Assembly: GCA_963750075.1 (NCBI GenBank)
Contig: CAVVPG010000004.1
Location: forward strand, 62,001 to 126,000
From: Bog-473 sp963750075
GTDB lineage: Bacteria > Actinomycetota > Acidimicrobiia > Acidimicrobiales > RAAP-2
DNA: 64,000 nucleotides
Direction: 5' to 3'
Shown: positions 15,052-23,190 of the stretch, piece by piece
Position numbering within the stretch: position 1 is the stretch's first letter
Layout of the letters: each line of letters starts with the position of its first letter
The notes under the pieces: generated by a model
Told to the model about the DNA's origin: nothing
The model's database searches: none
The model's input: the letters and a program-made list of their open reading frames with translations, nothing else
Made by a program: the position numbers and the translations under genes

Positions 15052-16237
15052 GGCGCTCGTTGCGGAAGATCTCGCGCACCTGCGCCACGTCCTTGTCCCC
15101 CCGCCCCGACAGGGTGATGAGGACCGTCGAGCCGGTGGGCAGCGCGTCGGTACCGGCGCAGCGCGCCACCCAGGCCACGGCGTGCGCCGACTCGAGCGCC
15201 GGGATGATGCCCTCGGTGTGGCTGAGCAGCCGGAAGGCCTCGAGCACCTCCGCGTCGCCCGCCGTCGAGTACTCGGCTCGTCCGGTTGCCGCCAGGTGCG
15301 CGTGCTCGGGGCCGAGCCCGGGGTAGTCCAGACCGGCCGAGATCGACTCGGCCTCTTGGATCTGCCCCGCCTCGTCCTGCAGCAGGCGCGAGTGCATGCC
15401 GTGCAGGACTCCGGGGATGCCGTTGGTGATGGCGGCACCGCCCGCCGCCTCGACCCCGACGAGCCGCGCCGGCGTGTCCACGAAGCCGGCGAAGGTCCCC
15501 GCGGCATTCGAGCCGCCGCCGATGCAGGCCACCACGACGTCGGGAACGGCACCTGCGAGCAGGTTCCGGCACTGCTCACGGGCCTCGTCGCCCACGACGC
15601 GCTGCAGCTGGCGCACCATGTAGGGGAACGGGTGCGGCCCCATCACCGACCCGAGGCAGTAGTGGGTGGTCTCCACCGTGGCCACCCACTCCCGCATGGC
15701 CTCGTTGACGGCGTCCTTCAACGTACGGCTACCCGAGGTGACCGTGCGGACCTCCGCTCCGAGCAGCTCCATGCGGAAGACGTTGAGCTCCTGGCGCTTC
15801 GTGTCGACCTCGCCCATGAACACGGTGCACTCCAGGCCGAAGAGCGCTGCGGCCGTCGCCGCCGCCACCCCGTGCTGGCCGGCCCCCGTCTCGGCGATCA
15901 TGCGCGACTTGCCCATGCGCTTGGTGAGGAGCGCCTGGCCCACGACGTTGTTGAGCTTGTGCGAGCCCGTGTGGGCCAGGTCCTCGCGCTTGAGCAGCAC
16001 ACGTACCCCGAGGCGCTCCGACAGCCGCCTGCACTCCGTGACGGGCGTCGGACGGCCGCCGTAGTGGCGCAAGACGTCGTCGAGCTCGGAGCGGTACGCC
16101 GGGTCGTCCCAGGCGTCGTCGAACCACTTCTCGAGCTCGAGGCAGGCCGGCATGAGCGACTCGGGCACGAAGCGGCCACCGAACTCGCCGAACCGCCCGT
16201 CGTCACCCGGCCGCCCCATCAGGCTGCCGCCGCTCAT
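15044..16237 (-). CDS. trpB: Tryptophan synthase beta subunit
   Basis: TrpB is the PLP enzyme that joins indole and serine to make tryptophan. The 397-residue product has PLP-binding Lys94 in HTGSHKLNN, ETGAGQHG, the phosphate loop GGGSNA, and the C-terminal ALESAHAVAW and SGRGDKD segments. ATG 16237 overlaps the trpF stop (ATGA), and GGAGGGA lies just upstream. A second in-frame ATG at 16219 is possible but less well placed. It belongs to the canonical TrpB1 type, coupled to trpA. Confidence 0.96.
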   Translation of the reverse strand: MSGGSLMGRPGDDGRFGEFGGRFVPESLMPACLELEKWFDDAWDDPAYRSELDDVLRHYGGRPTPVTECRRLSERLGVRVLLKREDLAHTGSHKLNNVVGQALLTKRMGKSRMIAETGAGQHGVAAATAAALFGLECTVFMGEVDTKRQELNVFRMELLGAEVRTVTSGSRTLKDAVNEAMREWVATVETTHYCLGSVMGPHPFPYMVRQLQRVVGDEAREQCRNLLAGAVPDVVVACIGGGSNAAGTFAGFVDTPARLVGVEAAGGAAITNGIPGVLHGMHSRLLQDEAGQIQEAESISAGLDYPGLGPEHAHLAATGRAEYSTAGDAEVLEAFRLLSHTEGIIPALESAHAVAWVARCAGTDALPTGSTVLITLSGRGDKDVAQVREIFRNERRA

Positions 16238-16917
16238 CCGTCCCTCCAGTCGTAAGGCTCCTCGTTCGCCGCGTCGACGACGGCGTCCCGGGTGTGCGCC
16301 TCGGCGTCGGCCTGGCGCGCGTTGGCGATGAAGTCGCGCAGGAGCAGTGGGTCCTTTCGCCCGGGCGCCGACTCGACGCCGGTGGACACGTCCACGCCGT
16401 GCGGACGCAGGCTCGCCACGGCCTGACCGACGTTCTCGGGCCGCAGCCCGCCCGAGACGATGAGTCGGTGATGGTCGGCCACCCCCTCCGCCAGCCTCCA
16501 GTCGAAGACCTGGCCCGAACCGGGGTTGTCGCCGTCGACCAGCAGATAGTCCGCCCCGAACTCCTCGAAGCGGGCGATGGCACGCTCCCCAGCCCGGAAG
16601 GCCTTGATCACCGTGGACACCCGGGCCCGTACCCACTGGGTCTCCTCGGCCGTCTCGTGCCCGTGGAGCTGCGCCGCGCCGAGCCCCGCGATGCGCACCG
16701 CCTCGACGACGCGCTGAGGCGCTTCGTTGCGGAACACGCCCACCGTCAACACCTGCTCCGGCAGCCGCTTCGCGATGTCGCCGGCGAGCTGGACCGAGAC
16801 CTGGCGCGGGGAGGGTGCGAACATGAAGCCGACCGCCGACGCACCGAAGCTGACGGCGAGGAGCGCGTCGGCCTCGGACGTGATGCCGCAGATCTTGACG
16901 AAGAGATCCTCGGTCAT
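16234..16917 (-). CDS. trpF: Phosphoribosylanthranilate isomerase
   Basis: TrpF converts N-(5'-phosphoribosyl)anthranilate to CdRP in tryptophan synthesis. The 227-residue TIM barrel has KICGIT at 8-13 (catalytic Cys), FAPSPRQV, LHGHE, the catalytic Asp in YLLVDG, and the phosphate-binding SGGL(R)PENV and GVDVSTGVE. ATG 16917 overlaps the trpC stop by four bases and its own stop overlaps trpB, so translation is coupled. A separate trpF implies the actinobacterial bifunctional PriA is not relied on for this step; here hisA may therefore be histidine-specific (inference). Confidence 0.93.
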   Translation of the reverse strand: MTEDLFVKICGITSEADALLAVSFGASAVGFMFAPSPRQVSVQLAGDIAKRLPEQVLTVGVFRNEAPQRVVEAVRIAGLGAAQLHGHETAEETQWVRARVSTVIKAFRAGERAIARFEEFGADYLLVDGDNPGSGQVFDWRLAEGVADHHRLIVSGGLRPENVGQAVASLRPHGVDVSTGVESAPGRKDPLLLRDFIANARQADAEAHTRDAVVDAANEEPYDWRDG

Positions 16918-17702
16918 CGCGTCCCGACGCCATGGCCGACCAGCTCCCGGAGCTGCGCCGCCCGGTCCCCGGCGCGGACCAGCGCCTCGCCGACGAGGAT
17001 GCCGTCGTAGCCCGACTCGGCCAGGCGACGGGCGTCGTCGGCGTTCCGGATGCCCGACTCGGCCACGGCGACCACGCCGGGCGGGATGCGCGCCGCCAGC
17101 GCACGGGCGCGGGCCCGGTCGACCTCGAAGGTGCGTAGGTCCCGCTGGTTGACACCCACGAGCCGCGACCCGGCCGCCAGGGCGCGGGCGAGCTCCACCT
17201 CGTCGTGCACCTCGACGAGGGCGGCCAGGCCGAGCTCCTCGGAAAGGGAGGCGCAGCGCCGCAGCTCGTCGTCGTCGAGCGCGGCGGCGATCAGCAGTAC
17301 CGCGTCCGCGCCCATGAGCCGGGCGTCGGCGACGTCGGCTTGGTGCACCGTGAAGTCCTTCCGCAGCACCGGGAGGCCCGACGCCTGCCGGGCTGCCGCC
17401 AGGTCACCGGCGGAACCACCGAAGAATTCGGCGTCGGTCAACACCGAGAGGCAGGCTGCGCCGCCGGCGACGTACTCCTTGGCCACGAGATCGGGCTGCA
17501 GCTCCGGGTCGAGGTCGCCCTTGGAGGGCGAGCGACGCTTGATCTCTGCGATGCAGGTGAGCCCCTCCCCGCGCAGTGCGCCGGCGAAGTCCCGGGGCGA
17601 TGGCAGGGCCGAAGCTCGTTCGACCAGTTCAGCGAGCGGGCGCCGGTCGGCGGCGGCCCGCGCCCGATGGGAGGCGAGGATGTCCGCCAGGTAGGTGGGC
17701 AT
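16914..17702 (-). CDS. trpC: Indole-3-glycerol phosphate synthase
   Basis: TrpC closes the indole ring from CdRP. The 262-residue barrel has the N-terminal helix typical of IGPS, then EIKRRSPSKGD with the substrate Lys, VLTDAEFFGGS, LRKDFTV with catalytic Lys, LVEVHDE, GVNQRDLRTF and AESGI. First gene of trpC-F-B-A. An inverted repeat ACGCTTCAGCGT (17704-17715) just ahead of the ATG overlaps a possible -10 (TACGCT, reading leftward), so a leaderless or short-leader transcript with local control is possible. Confidence 0.95.
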   Translation of the reverse strand: MPTYLADILASHRARAAADRRPLAELVERASALPSPRDFAGALRGEGLTCIAEIKRRSPSKGDLDPELQPDLVAKEYVAGGAACLSVLTDAEFFGGSAGDLAAARQASGLPVLRKDFTVHQADVADARLMGADAVLLIAAALDDDELRRCASLSEELGLAALVEVHDEVELARALAAGSRLVGVNQRDLRTFEVDRARARALAARIPPGVVAVAESGIRNADDARRLAESGYDGILVGEALVRAGDRAAQLRELVGHGVGTR

Positions 17703-17842
17703 GACGCTTCAGCGTAGCGGCGCGCCCTTTCGGCGCTGACCCATGGTGCTGGTCAGGGGCATGCTCCGTAGCGGTCGACCGGCACATCCGCCTCGGCCAG
17801 GGTGGCCCACGGGCCCGCCGGCTCCAGGTCCGGCGGGGCGGA

Positions 17843-18052
17843 TCAGCCGCGGATCCGGCTCAGGATCTTCTCGCGGCGCTGGCGGGCCGCACGGGGCAGC
17901 TCGCCGACCGGCTCCGCCGCAGCTCCGGTCGAAGCCGCGGCCTCGCGCAGCATCTCGGCGATGCCCGAGTAGACGACCTCGATGATGAAGTCGTCGACCT
18001 CGATGGCGGCCGTCTCGGTGCCGTCCTCCGCGACGCGGATGACCTTGACCAT
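17843..18052 (-). CDS. Small hypothetical protein (69 residues)
   Basis: The product is a 69-residue protein starting MVKVIRVAEDGTETA. An acidic beta-strand-rich N-terminal half is followed by a short helix and a basic RQRREKILSRIRG tail. It has no membrane segment or known motif. ATG 18052 shares one base with the stop of the preceding small gene (TGATG), which supports both as real, coupled genes. An upstream in-frame ATG at 18109 would overlap that gene heavily and is less likely. Function is unknown. Confidence 0.55.
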   Translation of the reverse strand: MVKVIRVAEDGTETAAIEVDDFIIEVVYSGIAEMLREAAASTGAAAEPVGELPRAARQRREKILSRIRG

Positions 18053-18216
18053 CAGTTCGCCGAGACCCGTGACCGGATCTCGTCGCCATGGCGTTCGATG
18101 GCGATGCACCCGCCGTCCCGAAAGATCCAGCCCACCTCGCGCCAGGGATTGAGCTCGGGCAGCGGTTCGGCGTGCCCGGTGGCCTCGCTCTGCTTCGTTT
18201 CCTCGGTGCGCCTCAT
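18052..18216 (-). CDS. Small hypothetical protein (54 residues)
   Basis: The product begins MRRTEETKQSEATG and contains ELNPWREVGWIFRDGGCIAIERHGD, a compact Trp/Gly-rich core that reads like a small beta-hairpin domain. The frame is open further upstream but only from ATG 18216 does it look protein-like. No good ribosome site is visible. Its stop overlaps the next small gene by one base. Function is unknown; the pair sits between ygfZ/small membrane genes and trpC. Confidence 0.5.
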   Translation of the reverse strand: MRRTEETKQSEATGHAEPLPELNPWREVGWIFRDGGCIAIERHGDEIRSRVSAN

Positions 18217-18354
18217 GGGGAGAATTTGCTCTTCCGTTGTCTCATGTTCGGTGACGTCCGGTTGCAGTTGCGGTGCGTGCGCCTGCGGGCGGACGCCGAG
18301 CCCCATCGCCCCTGGTCGTGCCCCTTTCCCGCCCGTGCGACCGACGCGGTGGTC

Positions 18355-18549
18355 TCAGCGGGCGAAGAGGTGCCAGCCCGCAAACATCCAGGCCAGCACC
18401 AGGACCACCCGCGCCACGGGTCCCGTTGCGAGGCGCCCCACGACCGCGGCCGGGCGGGCCATGGTCGCCCGGGAGGAATGGGACCGGGCCCACAAGCCGA
18501 GCGCGGCGGCACCCAGCACTGCCCACACCGCGTAGGACACGGCGCTCAT
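18355..18549 (-). CDS. Small two-helix membrane protein
   Basis: The 64-residue product has an N-terminal hydrophobic helix (about 4-21), a short polar/basic loop, and a second hydrophobic helix (about 44-62, ARVVLVLAWMFAGWHLFAR). It resembles the DUF6186-like small actinobacterial membrane proteins, which is a tentative match. ATG 18549 overlaps the stop of the upstream membrane gene (ATGA). Role is unknown. Confidence 0.6.
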   Translation of the reverse strand: MSAVSYAVWAVLGAAALGLWARSHSSRATMARPAAVVGRLATGPVARVVLVLAWMFAGWHLFAR

Positions 18550-19001
18550 GGTGCGTCGGCCGGGCCGAGGGCGGGCGCGCCCGGGCGGGACCGCATCCCG
18601 CGGCGGACGATGAACCCGCCCAGGCAGAGCCAGCCGAAGAACACCAGCGCCTTGAGGAGGTAATAGCGATCGACCGCGTCCGCCATCGAGCTGAGCGTGG
18701 GGTGATCACCCCGGTTGCCCCGGGCGAGGTACTCACCGACCTCCCAGGCCGCCACCACCGCGAACAGCACGACCCAGGCGCGGTACGGATGCCGGCCCAG
18801 GACCTCCGGCGGGATCGCCGGCCGCGGTCGCAACGGCCAGCGGGCGGCGGCGAGGGCGGCCACCACGGCGATCGGCAGCGCGGTCAAGGCGTCGGCCGGC
18901 CGAGTGAACGGGCTCGTCGCGGCCGCCCCCAGCGCGTAGGCGGCCCCGGCGACAAGCAGCGCGGGGGTGCGCCGGCCGCGCCCGCGCTCCGTCGCGGCCA
19001 T
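18546..19001 (-). CDS. Hypothetical membrane protein (151 residues)
   Basis: At least three to four hydrophobic segments are visible: about 13-32, 39-53, 75-90 and 117-135. Basic Arg-rich loops lie between them and the Arg/Pro-rich C-terminus is polar. The start is placed at ATG 19001, with GAGG eight bases upstream and 14 bases after the ygfZ stop. Earlier in-frame codons overlap ygfZ and are low-complexity. It is coupled by ATGA to the next small membrane gene. No family is recognised. Confidence 0.55.
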   Translation of the reverse strand: MAATERGRGRRTPALLVAGAAYALGAAATSPFTRPADALTALPIAVVAALAAARWPLRPRPAIPPEVLGRHPYRAWVVLFAVVAAWEVGEYLARGNRGDHPTLSSMADAVDRYYLLKALVFFGWLCLGGFIVRRGMRSRPGAPALGPADAP

Positions 19002-19015
19002 CGTCGAGGCGGCCT

Positions 19016-20029
19016 CTAGTGGTCCCCCGCCGCGCCCACCAGCGGCAGCAAACGGGCCTGGGCCGGCCACGACCCACCCGGGCCGTCGCCCGAACGCAGC
19101 CGGACCGGCGCCGGGGCCTCGACGTTCCGGTGCAGGTAGCCGAGCGCCGCCCAGGCGCCCAGCTCCACGCTCCAGGCCGCCGAGGTGATGGTGCCGACCA
19201 CCTTGTCGTCGGCGGCCCCGTCGCCCGGGGGCGGTGCACCCGCGTGCAGGGTCATGCCACGGGCCAGCGTCACGCCGCCGCCCTCGCCGGGTGGACGCCC
19301 GGGCGCGACGACGCCCACGAGCCGCCGAGCCACCTTGGAGCCCCGGGAGTCGATGCGCGCCACGAGCTCCTGTCCCGTGTAGCAGCCCTTGGTGAAGCTC
19401 ACGGCCCGCTCCACCAGCCCGGCCTCGGCGGCGATCGTCTTGCCGGTCAGCTCGGTGCCCATCGCCGGGATCCCCGAGGTGATGCGGCAGGCCTCGACCG
19501 CCTCCGGCCCGCACGCCACGACGCCCGCCGGCAGGTCCACCTCGTCGGGGCCGAGCACCACGTCCGCCGGGCCGAGCAGGTCGACCCCCTCCCAGCCGTT
19601 CCACCCGAAGGGCACGGCGAGCACGCCGCGCTCGGCCAGCACGGCCAGCAGCCCCGCTGCCGTGTCGCCCACCGCGGGCCCGCGCAGGGACAGGCAACGC
19701 CACGCCAGGTGCGCGAGCTCGACCTTGGAACGCAGCAGGAAACGGCGCAGCCGGGCGGCCACCGCCTCGCCGTAGCCCCCCTCGACGTCGAGCACGAAAC
19801 CCTGCCCGTCCGTCCGCGTTACCCGCAGCAGCGCGGACAGCTTCCCGTCGGGCTCGAGCAGCAGTGAGTCCGCCGACGCGCCCACCGCCAACGCGCTCAC
19901 CTCCTGGCTCAGCTGGCCCTGCAGGTAGGCCTCGGCCTCGGGCCCGTGCACCGCCACCACGTCGCGGGCGGGCCGGAAGGCACCCGCCCCGTGCCGCAAG
20001 GCCGCCGTCTCCTCGTCGAGCCTGTTCAC
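19016..20029 (-). CDS. ygfZ: Folate-binding YgfZ/GcvT-like Fe-S maintenance protein
   Basis: YgfZ proteins use a tetrahydrofolate fold related to GcvT and help maintain certain iron-sulfur enzymes. The 337-residue product carries the family signature KGCYTGQE, followed by ARIDSRG. An N-terminal domain has YLQGQLSQEV and the LLEPDGK loop. The GTG at 20029 overlaps the trpE stop (GTGA). The C-terminal barrel is present, so it is full length. Its position behind trpE is conserved-looking operon packing rather than a pathway link. Confidence 0.88.
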   Translation of the reverse strand: MNRLDEETAALRHGAGAFRPARDVVAVHGPEAEAYLQGQLSQEVSALAVGASADSLLLEPDGKLSALLRVTRTDGQGFVLDVEGGYGEAVAARLRRFLLRSKVELAHLAWRCLSLRGPAVGDTAAGLLAVLAERGVLAVPFGWNGWEGVDLLGPADVVLGPDEVDLPAGVVACGPEAVEACRITSGIPAMGTELTGKTIAAEAGLVERAVSFTKGCYTGQELVARIDSRGSKVARRLVGVVAPGRPPGEGGGVTLARGMTLHAGAPPPGDGAADDKVVGTITSAAWSVELGAWAALGYLHRNVEAPAPVRLRSGDGPGGSWPAQARLLPLVGAAGDH

Positions 20030-21597
20030 CCGCCCGGTGAGCGCCGGCGGGCCGCGCCCATGCGGCGCGCCGCGGTCACCGCGACCAGCAGCGCGCCGGC
20101 CTTGTGCGCACACTCCTCGTCCTCGCTCTGCGGGTCGCTGTCGGCCACGATCCCCGCGCCCGCCTGCACGCTGGCCCGCCCGTCGGGCGTCACCACCATG
20201 GTCCGGATGGCGATGGCGGTGTCGACGTTGCCGGAGAAGTCGATGTAGCCGACGACACCCCCGTACACGCCCCGCTTGGTGGGCTCGAGCTCGTCGATGA
20301 TCTCCATCGCCCGCACCTTGGGCGCTCCCGAGAGGGTGCCGGCCGGCAGGGTCGCCCGCAGCACGTCGATCGGCCCCTTTCCCTCGGCCAGCTCCCCCGA
20401 CACCTGTGAGGTGATGTGCATGATGTGGCTGTACCGCTCGATCGTCATGAGCTCGTCGACCTTCTCGGTGCCGAAGCGCACGACCCGGCCCACGTCGTTG
20501 CGGGCCAGGTCGACCAGCATGATGTGCTCCGCCAGCTCCTTGGGGTCCTCCGCCAGCTCGCCCTCCAGCAGACGGTCGTGCTGCTCGCTCTCCCCGCGGG
20601 GCCGCGACCCGGCGATGGGTCGCGAGGTCACGATGCCGTCGCGCAGGCGCACCATCGGCTCGGGCGACGCGCCGACGACGGTGACCTCGGGGAAGCGCAG
20701 GAAGTAGAGGTAGGGACTCGGATTGAGCAGCCGCAGCGCGCGGTAGACGTCGAAGGGGTCCGCGTCGAGCGTCAGGTCGTACCGCTGCGACAGGACGACC
20801 TGGAAGATGTCGCCGGCCCGGATGTACTCCTTGGCCGCCTCTATGCCTGCCTTGTACTCCCCCGAGCTCATCGTCCGTCCCGCCTCGGCCCGCTCGAGCC
20901 CAGGCGGCGGTGCCGCCACCATCTCGGCCGACACCGGCCCGGGTCGGCCGCAGTCGGCCGCCAGGTCCCGCAGGCGCGCGCACGCAGACTCGTAGGCGCC
21001 CGCCACCGCCTCCGCGTCCACCACCCCGTCGGGTGCATCGGGCACGACGACGTTGTCCACGAGCACGATGCGCTGGCGCCAGTGGTCGAAGGCGCAGAAC
21101 TGCCCGATGACCACCAGGGCGGCATCGGGATGGCCAAGGTCGTCGTGCGGCGGGGCCGGGAGGCGCTCGACCTCGCGCACGACGTCATAACCGAGATACC
21201 CGACGAGCCCTCCGTGCAGGGGCGGCAGGCCGGCCAGGACCGGGGACTGGAAGCGGTCCACCAGCCGCTCCACGGCGGCCAGGATCCCGTCGTCGGAGCG
21301 TCCGAGGCCGAGCCGCCCCGTCGCTTCCACCGCGCGGCCCCGAGCGGTCAGCGTGGCCAGTGGGCGCCGTCCCACGAAGGAGTAGCGGCCCCAGCGCTCA
21401 CCGCCCTCGACGGACTCGAAGAGGAACCCCTCCCCGTCCGCCACGACGTTGGCGAAGCAGGCGACCGGTGTGAGCGTGTCGGCGACCACCTCGCACCACA
21501 CGGGAACGATGGCGTGCTCCTTGGCCAGCGCGGCGAACTCGGCCCCGTCGGGCCGGAAGTCGAGCACGCCGGGGCTCGGGGCGCCCGCAGGCGTCAC
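20026..21597 (-). CDS. trpE: Anthranilate synthase component I
   Basis: TrpE makes anthranilate from chorismate using ammonia from TrpG (not in this window). The 523-residue product has a divergent N-terminal half and a strongly conserved chorismate-binding half: QVVLSQRYDL, LNPSPYLYFLRFPE, GASPEPMV, PIAGSRPRG, DLARNDVGRV, LPAGTLSGAPK and QAGAGIVADSDP. The N-terminal half contains the ESVEGGERWGRYSF motif that supplies the tryptophan feedback pocket, so feedback inhibition is expected. GTG 21597 overlaps the hisI stop by four bases. No leader peptide or attenuator exists because the gene is internal to an operon. Confidence 0.95.
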   Translation of the reverse strand: MTPAGAPSPGVLDFRPDGAEFAALAKEHAIVPVWCEVVADTLTPVACFANVVADGEGFLFESVEGGERWGRYSFVGRRPLATLTARGRAVEATGRLGLGRSDDGILAAVERLVDRFQSPVLAGLPPLHGGLVGYLGYDVVREVERLPAPPHDDLGHPDAALVVIGQFCAFDHWRQRIVLVDNVVVPDAPDGVVDAEAVAGAYESACARLRDLAADCGRPGPVSAEMVAAPPPGLERAEAGRTMSSGEYKAGIEAAKEYIRAGDIFQVVLSQRYDLTLDADPFDVYRALRLLNPSPYLYFLRFPEVTVVGASPEPMVRLRDGIVTSRPIAGSRPRGESEQHDRLLEGELAEDPKELAEHIMLVDLARNDVGRVVRFGTEKVDELMTIERYSHIMHITSQVSGELAEGKGPIDVLRATLPAGTLSGAPKVRAMEIIDELEPTKRGVYGGVVGYIDFSGNVDTAIAIRTMVVTPDGRASVQAGAGIVADSDPQSEDEECAHKAGALLVAVTAARRMGAARRRSPGG

Positions 21598-22016
21598 GGC
21601 GCGGGCACCCCCGGGCCCGTGCCGATCGTCCGGTAGAAGCAGGTGCGCTCCCCCGTGTGGCAGGCGCCGCGGCCGTGCTGGTCCACCAGCACCACAAGTG
21701 CGTCGCCGTCGCAGTCGACGCGTACCGCGCGGACGTACTGCCGGTCCCCGGACGTCTCGCCCTTCTGCCAGTACTCCTTCCGGCTCCGGCTGTAGAACCA
21801 CGAGCGCCCGGTGGCCAGCGTGCGCCGCAGGGCCTCCTCGTCCATGTAGGCCACGGTCAGCACGGTCCCGTCGGTGGCGTCCTGCACGATCGCCGGCACC
21901 AGGCCGTCGGCGTCCTTGGCGAAGTCCACGACGCGCAGCAGGTCCTCGTCGACCGTCAGTGCGACGCCCTCGGGAGCGGCGGAGGCGGCGGTGGCCCCGG
22001 CCCCGGCCCCGCTCAA
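21594..22016 (-). CDS. hisI: Phosphoribosyl-AMP cyclohydrolase
   Basis: HisI opens the purine ring of PR-AMP in the third step of histidine synthesis. The 140-residue product shows SWFYSRSRKEYWQKGETSG, the metal-binding DCDGD and the zinc-binding CHTGERTCF. The HisE (pyrophosphohydrolase) domain fused in many bacteria is absent. The start is TTG 22016, giving a TTGA overlap with the preceding gene; the first 15 residues are low-complexity, so a later start cannot be excluded. Confidence 0.93.
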   Translation of the reverse strand: MSGAGAGATAASAAPEGVALTVDEDLLRVVDFAKDADGLVPAIVQDATDGTVLTVAYMDEEALRRTLATGRSWFYSRSRKEYWQKGETSGDRQYVRAVRVDCDGDALVVLVDQHGRGACHTGERTCFYRTIGTGPGVPAP

Positions 22017-22381
22017 AGGTAGAGCCCCGTGCCGCCGTCGTTGCGGGTGGAGGCGATGGCGTGGATGTCGCGCTCGCGCAGAATCACGTACTCCTCACCG
22101 TGCACCTCGACCTCGAAGCGGTCTTCGGGGTTGAAGAGCACGGTGTCGCCCACCTTGACCGTCCGCACGTGCGGGCCGACCGCCACCGCCTCCGCCCAGG
22201 TGAGGCGCCGGGTGATCTGGGCCGTGGCGGGAATCAGGATGCCGGCGCGGGAGCGCCGTTCGCCGTCGGTCGGCGAGATCTGGACCATCACGCGGTCGAA
22301 CAGCACCGAGATCGGCTGCTTGTCGTCGGGCGTAGCGGCCTTGACCTCGCTCGTCCCGTTCTTCGTCGTCGACGTGGCCAC
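22013..22381 (-). CDS. GroES-like (Cpn10 fold) protein
   Basis: The 122-residue product resembles co-chaperonin GroES. LFDRVMVQI opens the barrel, GERRSRAGILIPATAQ corresponds to the mobile loop with a hydrophobic ILI tripeptide, and AVAVGPHVRTVKVGDTVLF plus GEEYVILRERDIHAI close it. It is longer than typical GroES (about 97-100 residues) by a polar N-terminal extension and a short tail. It is a diverged paralogue without an adjacent groEL. GTG 22381 is preferred; an in-frame start at 22399 is possible. It sits between hisF and hisI, overlapping hisI by four bases. Whether it still binds a chaperonin is unknown. Confidence 0.75.
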   Translation of the reverse strand: MATSTTKNGTSEVKAATPDDKQPISVLFDRVMVQISPTDGERRSRAGILIPATAQITRRLTWAEAVAVGPHVRTVKVGDTVLFNPEDRFEVEVHGEEYVILRERDIHAIASTRNDGGTGLYL

Positions 22382-22425
22382 CCTGGCACGGTACCGCACG
22401 AGGACGCCCTTCCAGGTCAGGGGGC

Positions 22426-23190
22426 TCAGACGGGACGGACGACGACCCCTTGCGCCGCCATGTAGGCCTTCGCCTCGCCGATGGTGAACTCGCGGCGGTG
22501 GAAGATCGACGCCGCCAGGACCGCATCCGCGCCACCATCGAGGGCGCCGTCGACCAGGTCCTGCAGCCGCCCGACACCGCCCGAGGCGACCACGGGGATG
22601 TCGACGGCGTCGACCGCCGCCCGGGTCAGGGCCAGGTCGAAGCCGTCCTTGGTCCCGTCGCGGTCCATGGAGGTGAGCAGGATCTCACCGGCCCCGTTGG
22701 CCGCGCACTCGGCCGCCCAGGCCACCGCGTCGCGGCCGGTGGGTGTCCGGCCGCCGTGCGTGTACACCTCCCAGCCGGCCCCGTCGCTCCGGGCGCGCGC
22801 GTCGATGGCGACGACCGCGCACTGCCCCCCGAACTCGTCGGCGATCTCCCGCACCAACTCGGGTCTCTCCACGGCCGCCGTGTTCACCGCGACCTTGTCC
22901 GCGCCGGCCCGGAGGAGGCGGCGCGCGTCCTCCGCCGCTCGGACCCCGCCCCCCACCGTCAGGGGGATGAAGACCTGCTCGGCGGTGCGCGCCACGACCG
23001 AGACCATCGTGTCGCGGCCGTCGGAGGACGCCGTGATGTCGAGGAAGGTGACCTCGTCGGCCCCTTCGGCGTCGTAGCGCGCCGCCAGCTCGACGGGGTC
23101 GCCCTCGTCGGTCAGGTCGACGAAGCGCACGCCCTTGACGACGCGGCCGTCCGTGACGTCCAGGCAGGGGATCAGTCGGATGCTGCGCAC
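22426..23190 (-). CDS. hisF: Imidazole glycerol phosphate synthase cyclase subunit
   Basis: HisF with HisH converts PRFAR and glutamine-derived ammonia to IGP and AICAR. The 254-residue TIM barrel has IPCLDV with catalytic Asp, GVRF, FLDITAS, PLTVGGGVR, DKVAVNTAAV, VVAIDAR and the second catalytic Asp in LTSMDRDGT, then VVASGGVG. GTG 23190 overlaps the end of hisA by 19 bases, and no later start preserves the conserved MR(S)IRLIPCLD beginning. Confidence 0.96.
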   Translation of the reverse strand: MRSIRLIPCLDVTDGRVVKGVRFVDLTDEGDPVELAARYDAEGADEVTFLDITASSDGRDTMVSVVARTAEQVFIPLTVGGGVRAAEDARRLLRAGADKVAVNTAAVERPELVREIADEFGGQCAVVAIDARARSDGAGWEVYTHGGRTPTGRDAVAWAAECAANGAGEILLTSMDRDGTKDGFDLALTRAAVDAVDIPVVASGGVGRLQDLVDGALDGGADAVLAASIFHRREFTIGEAKAYMAAQGVVVRPV

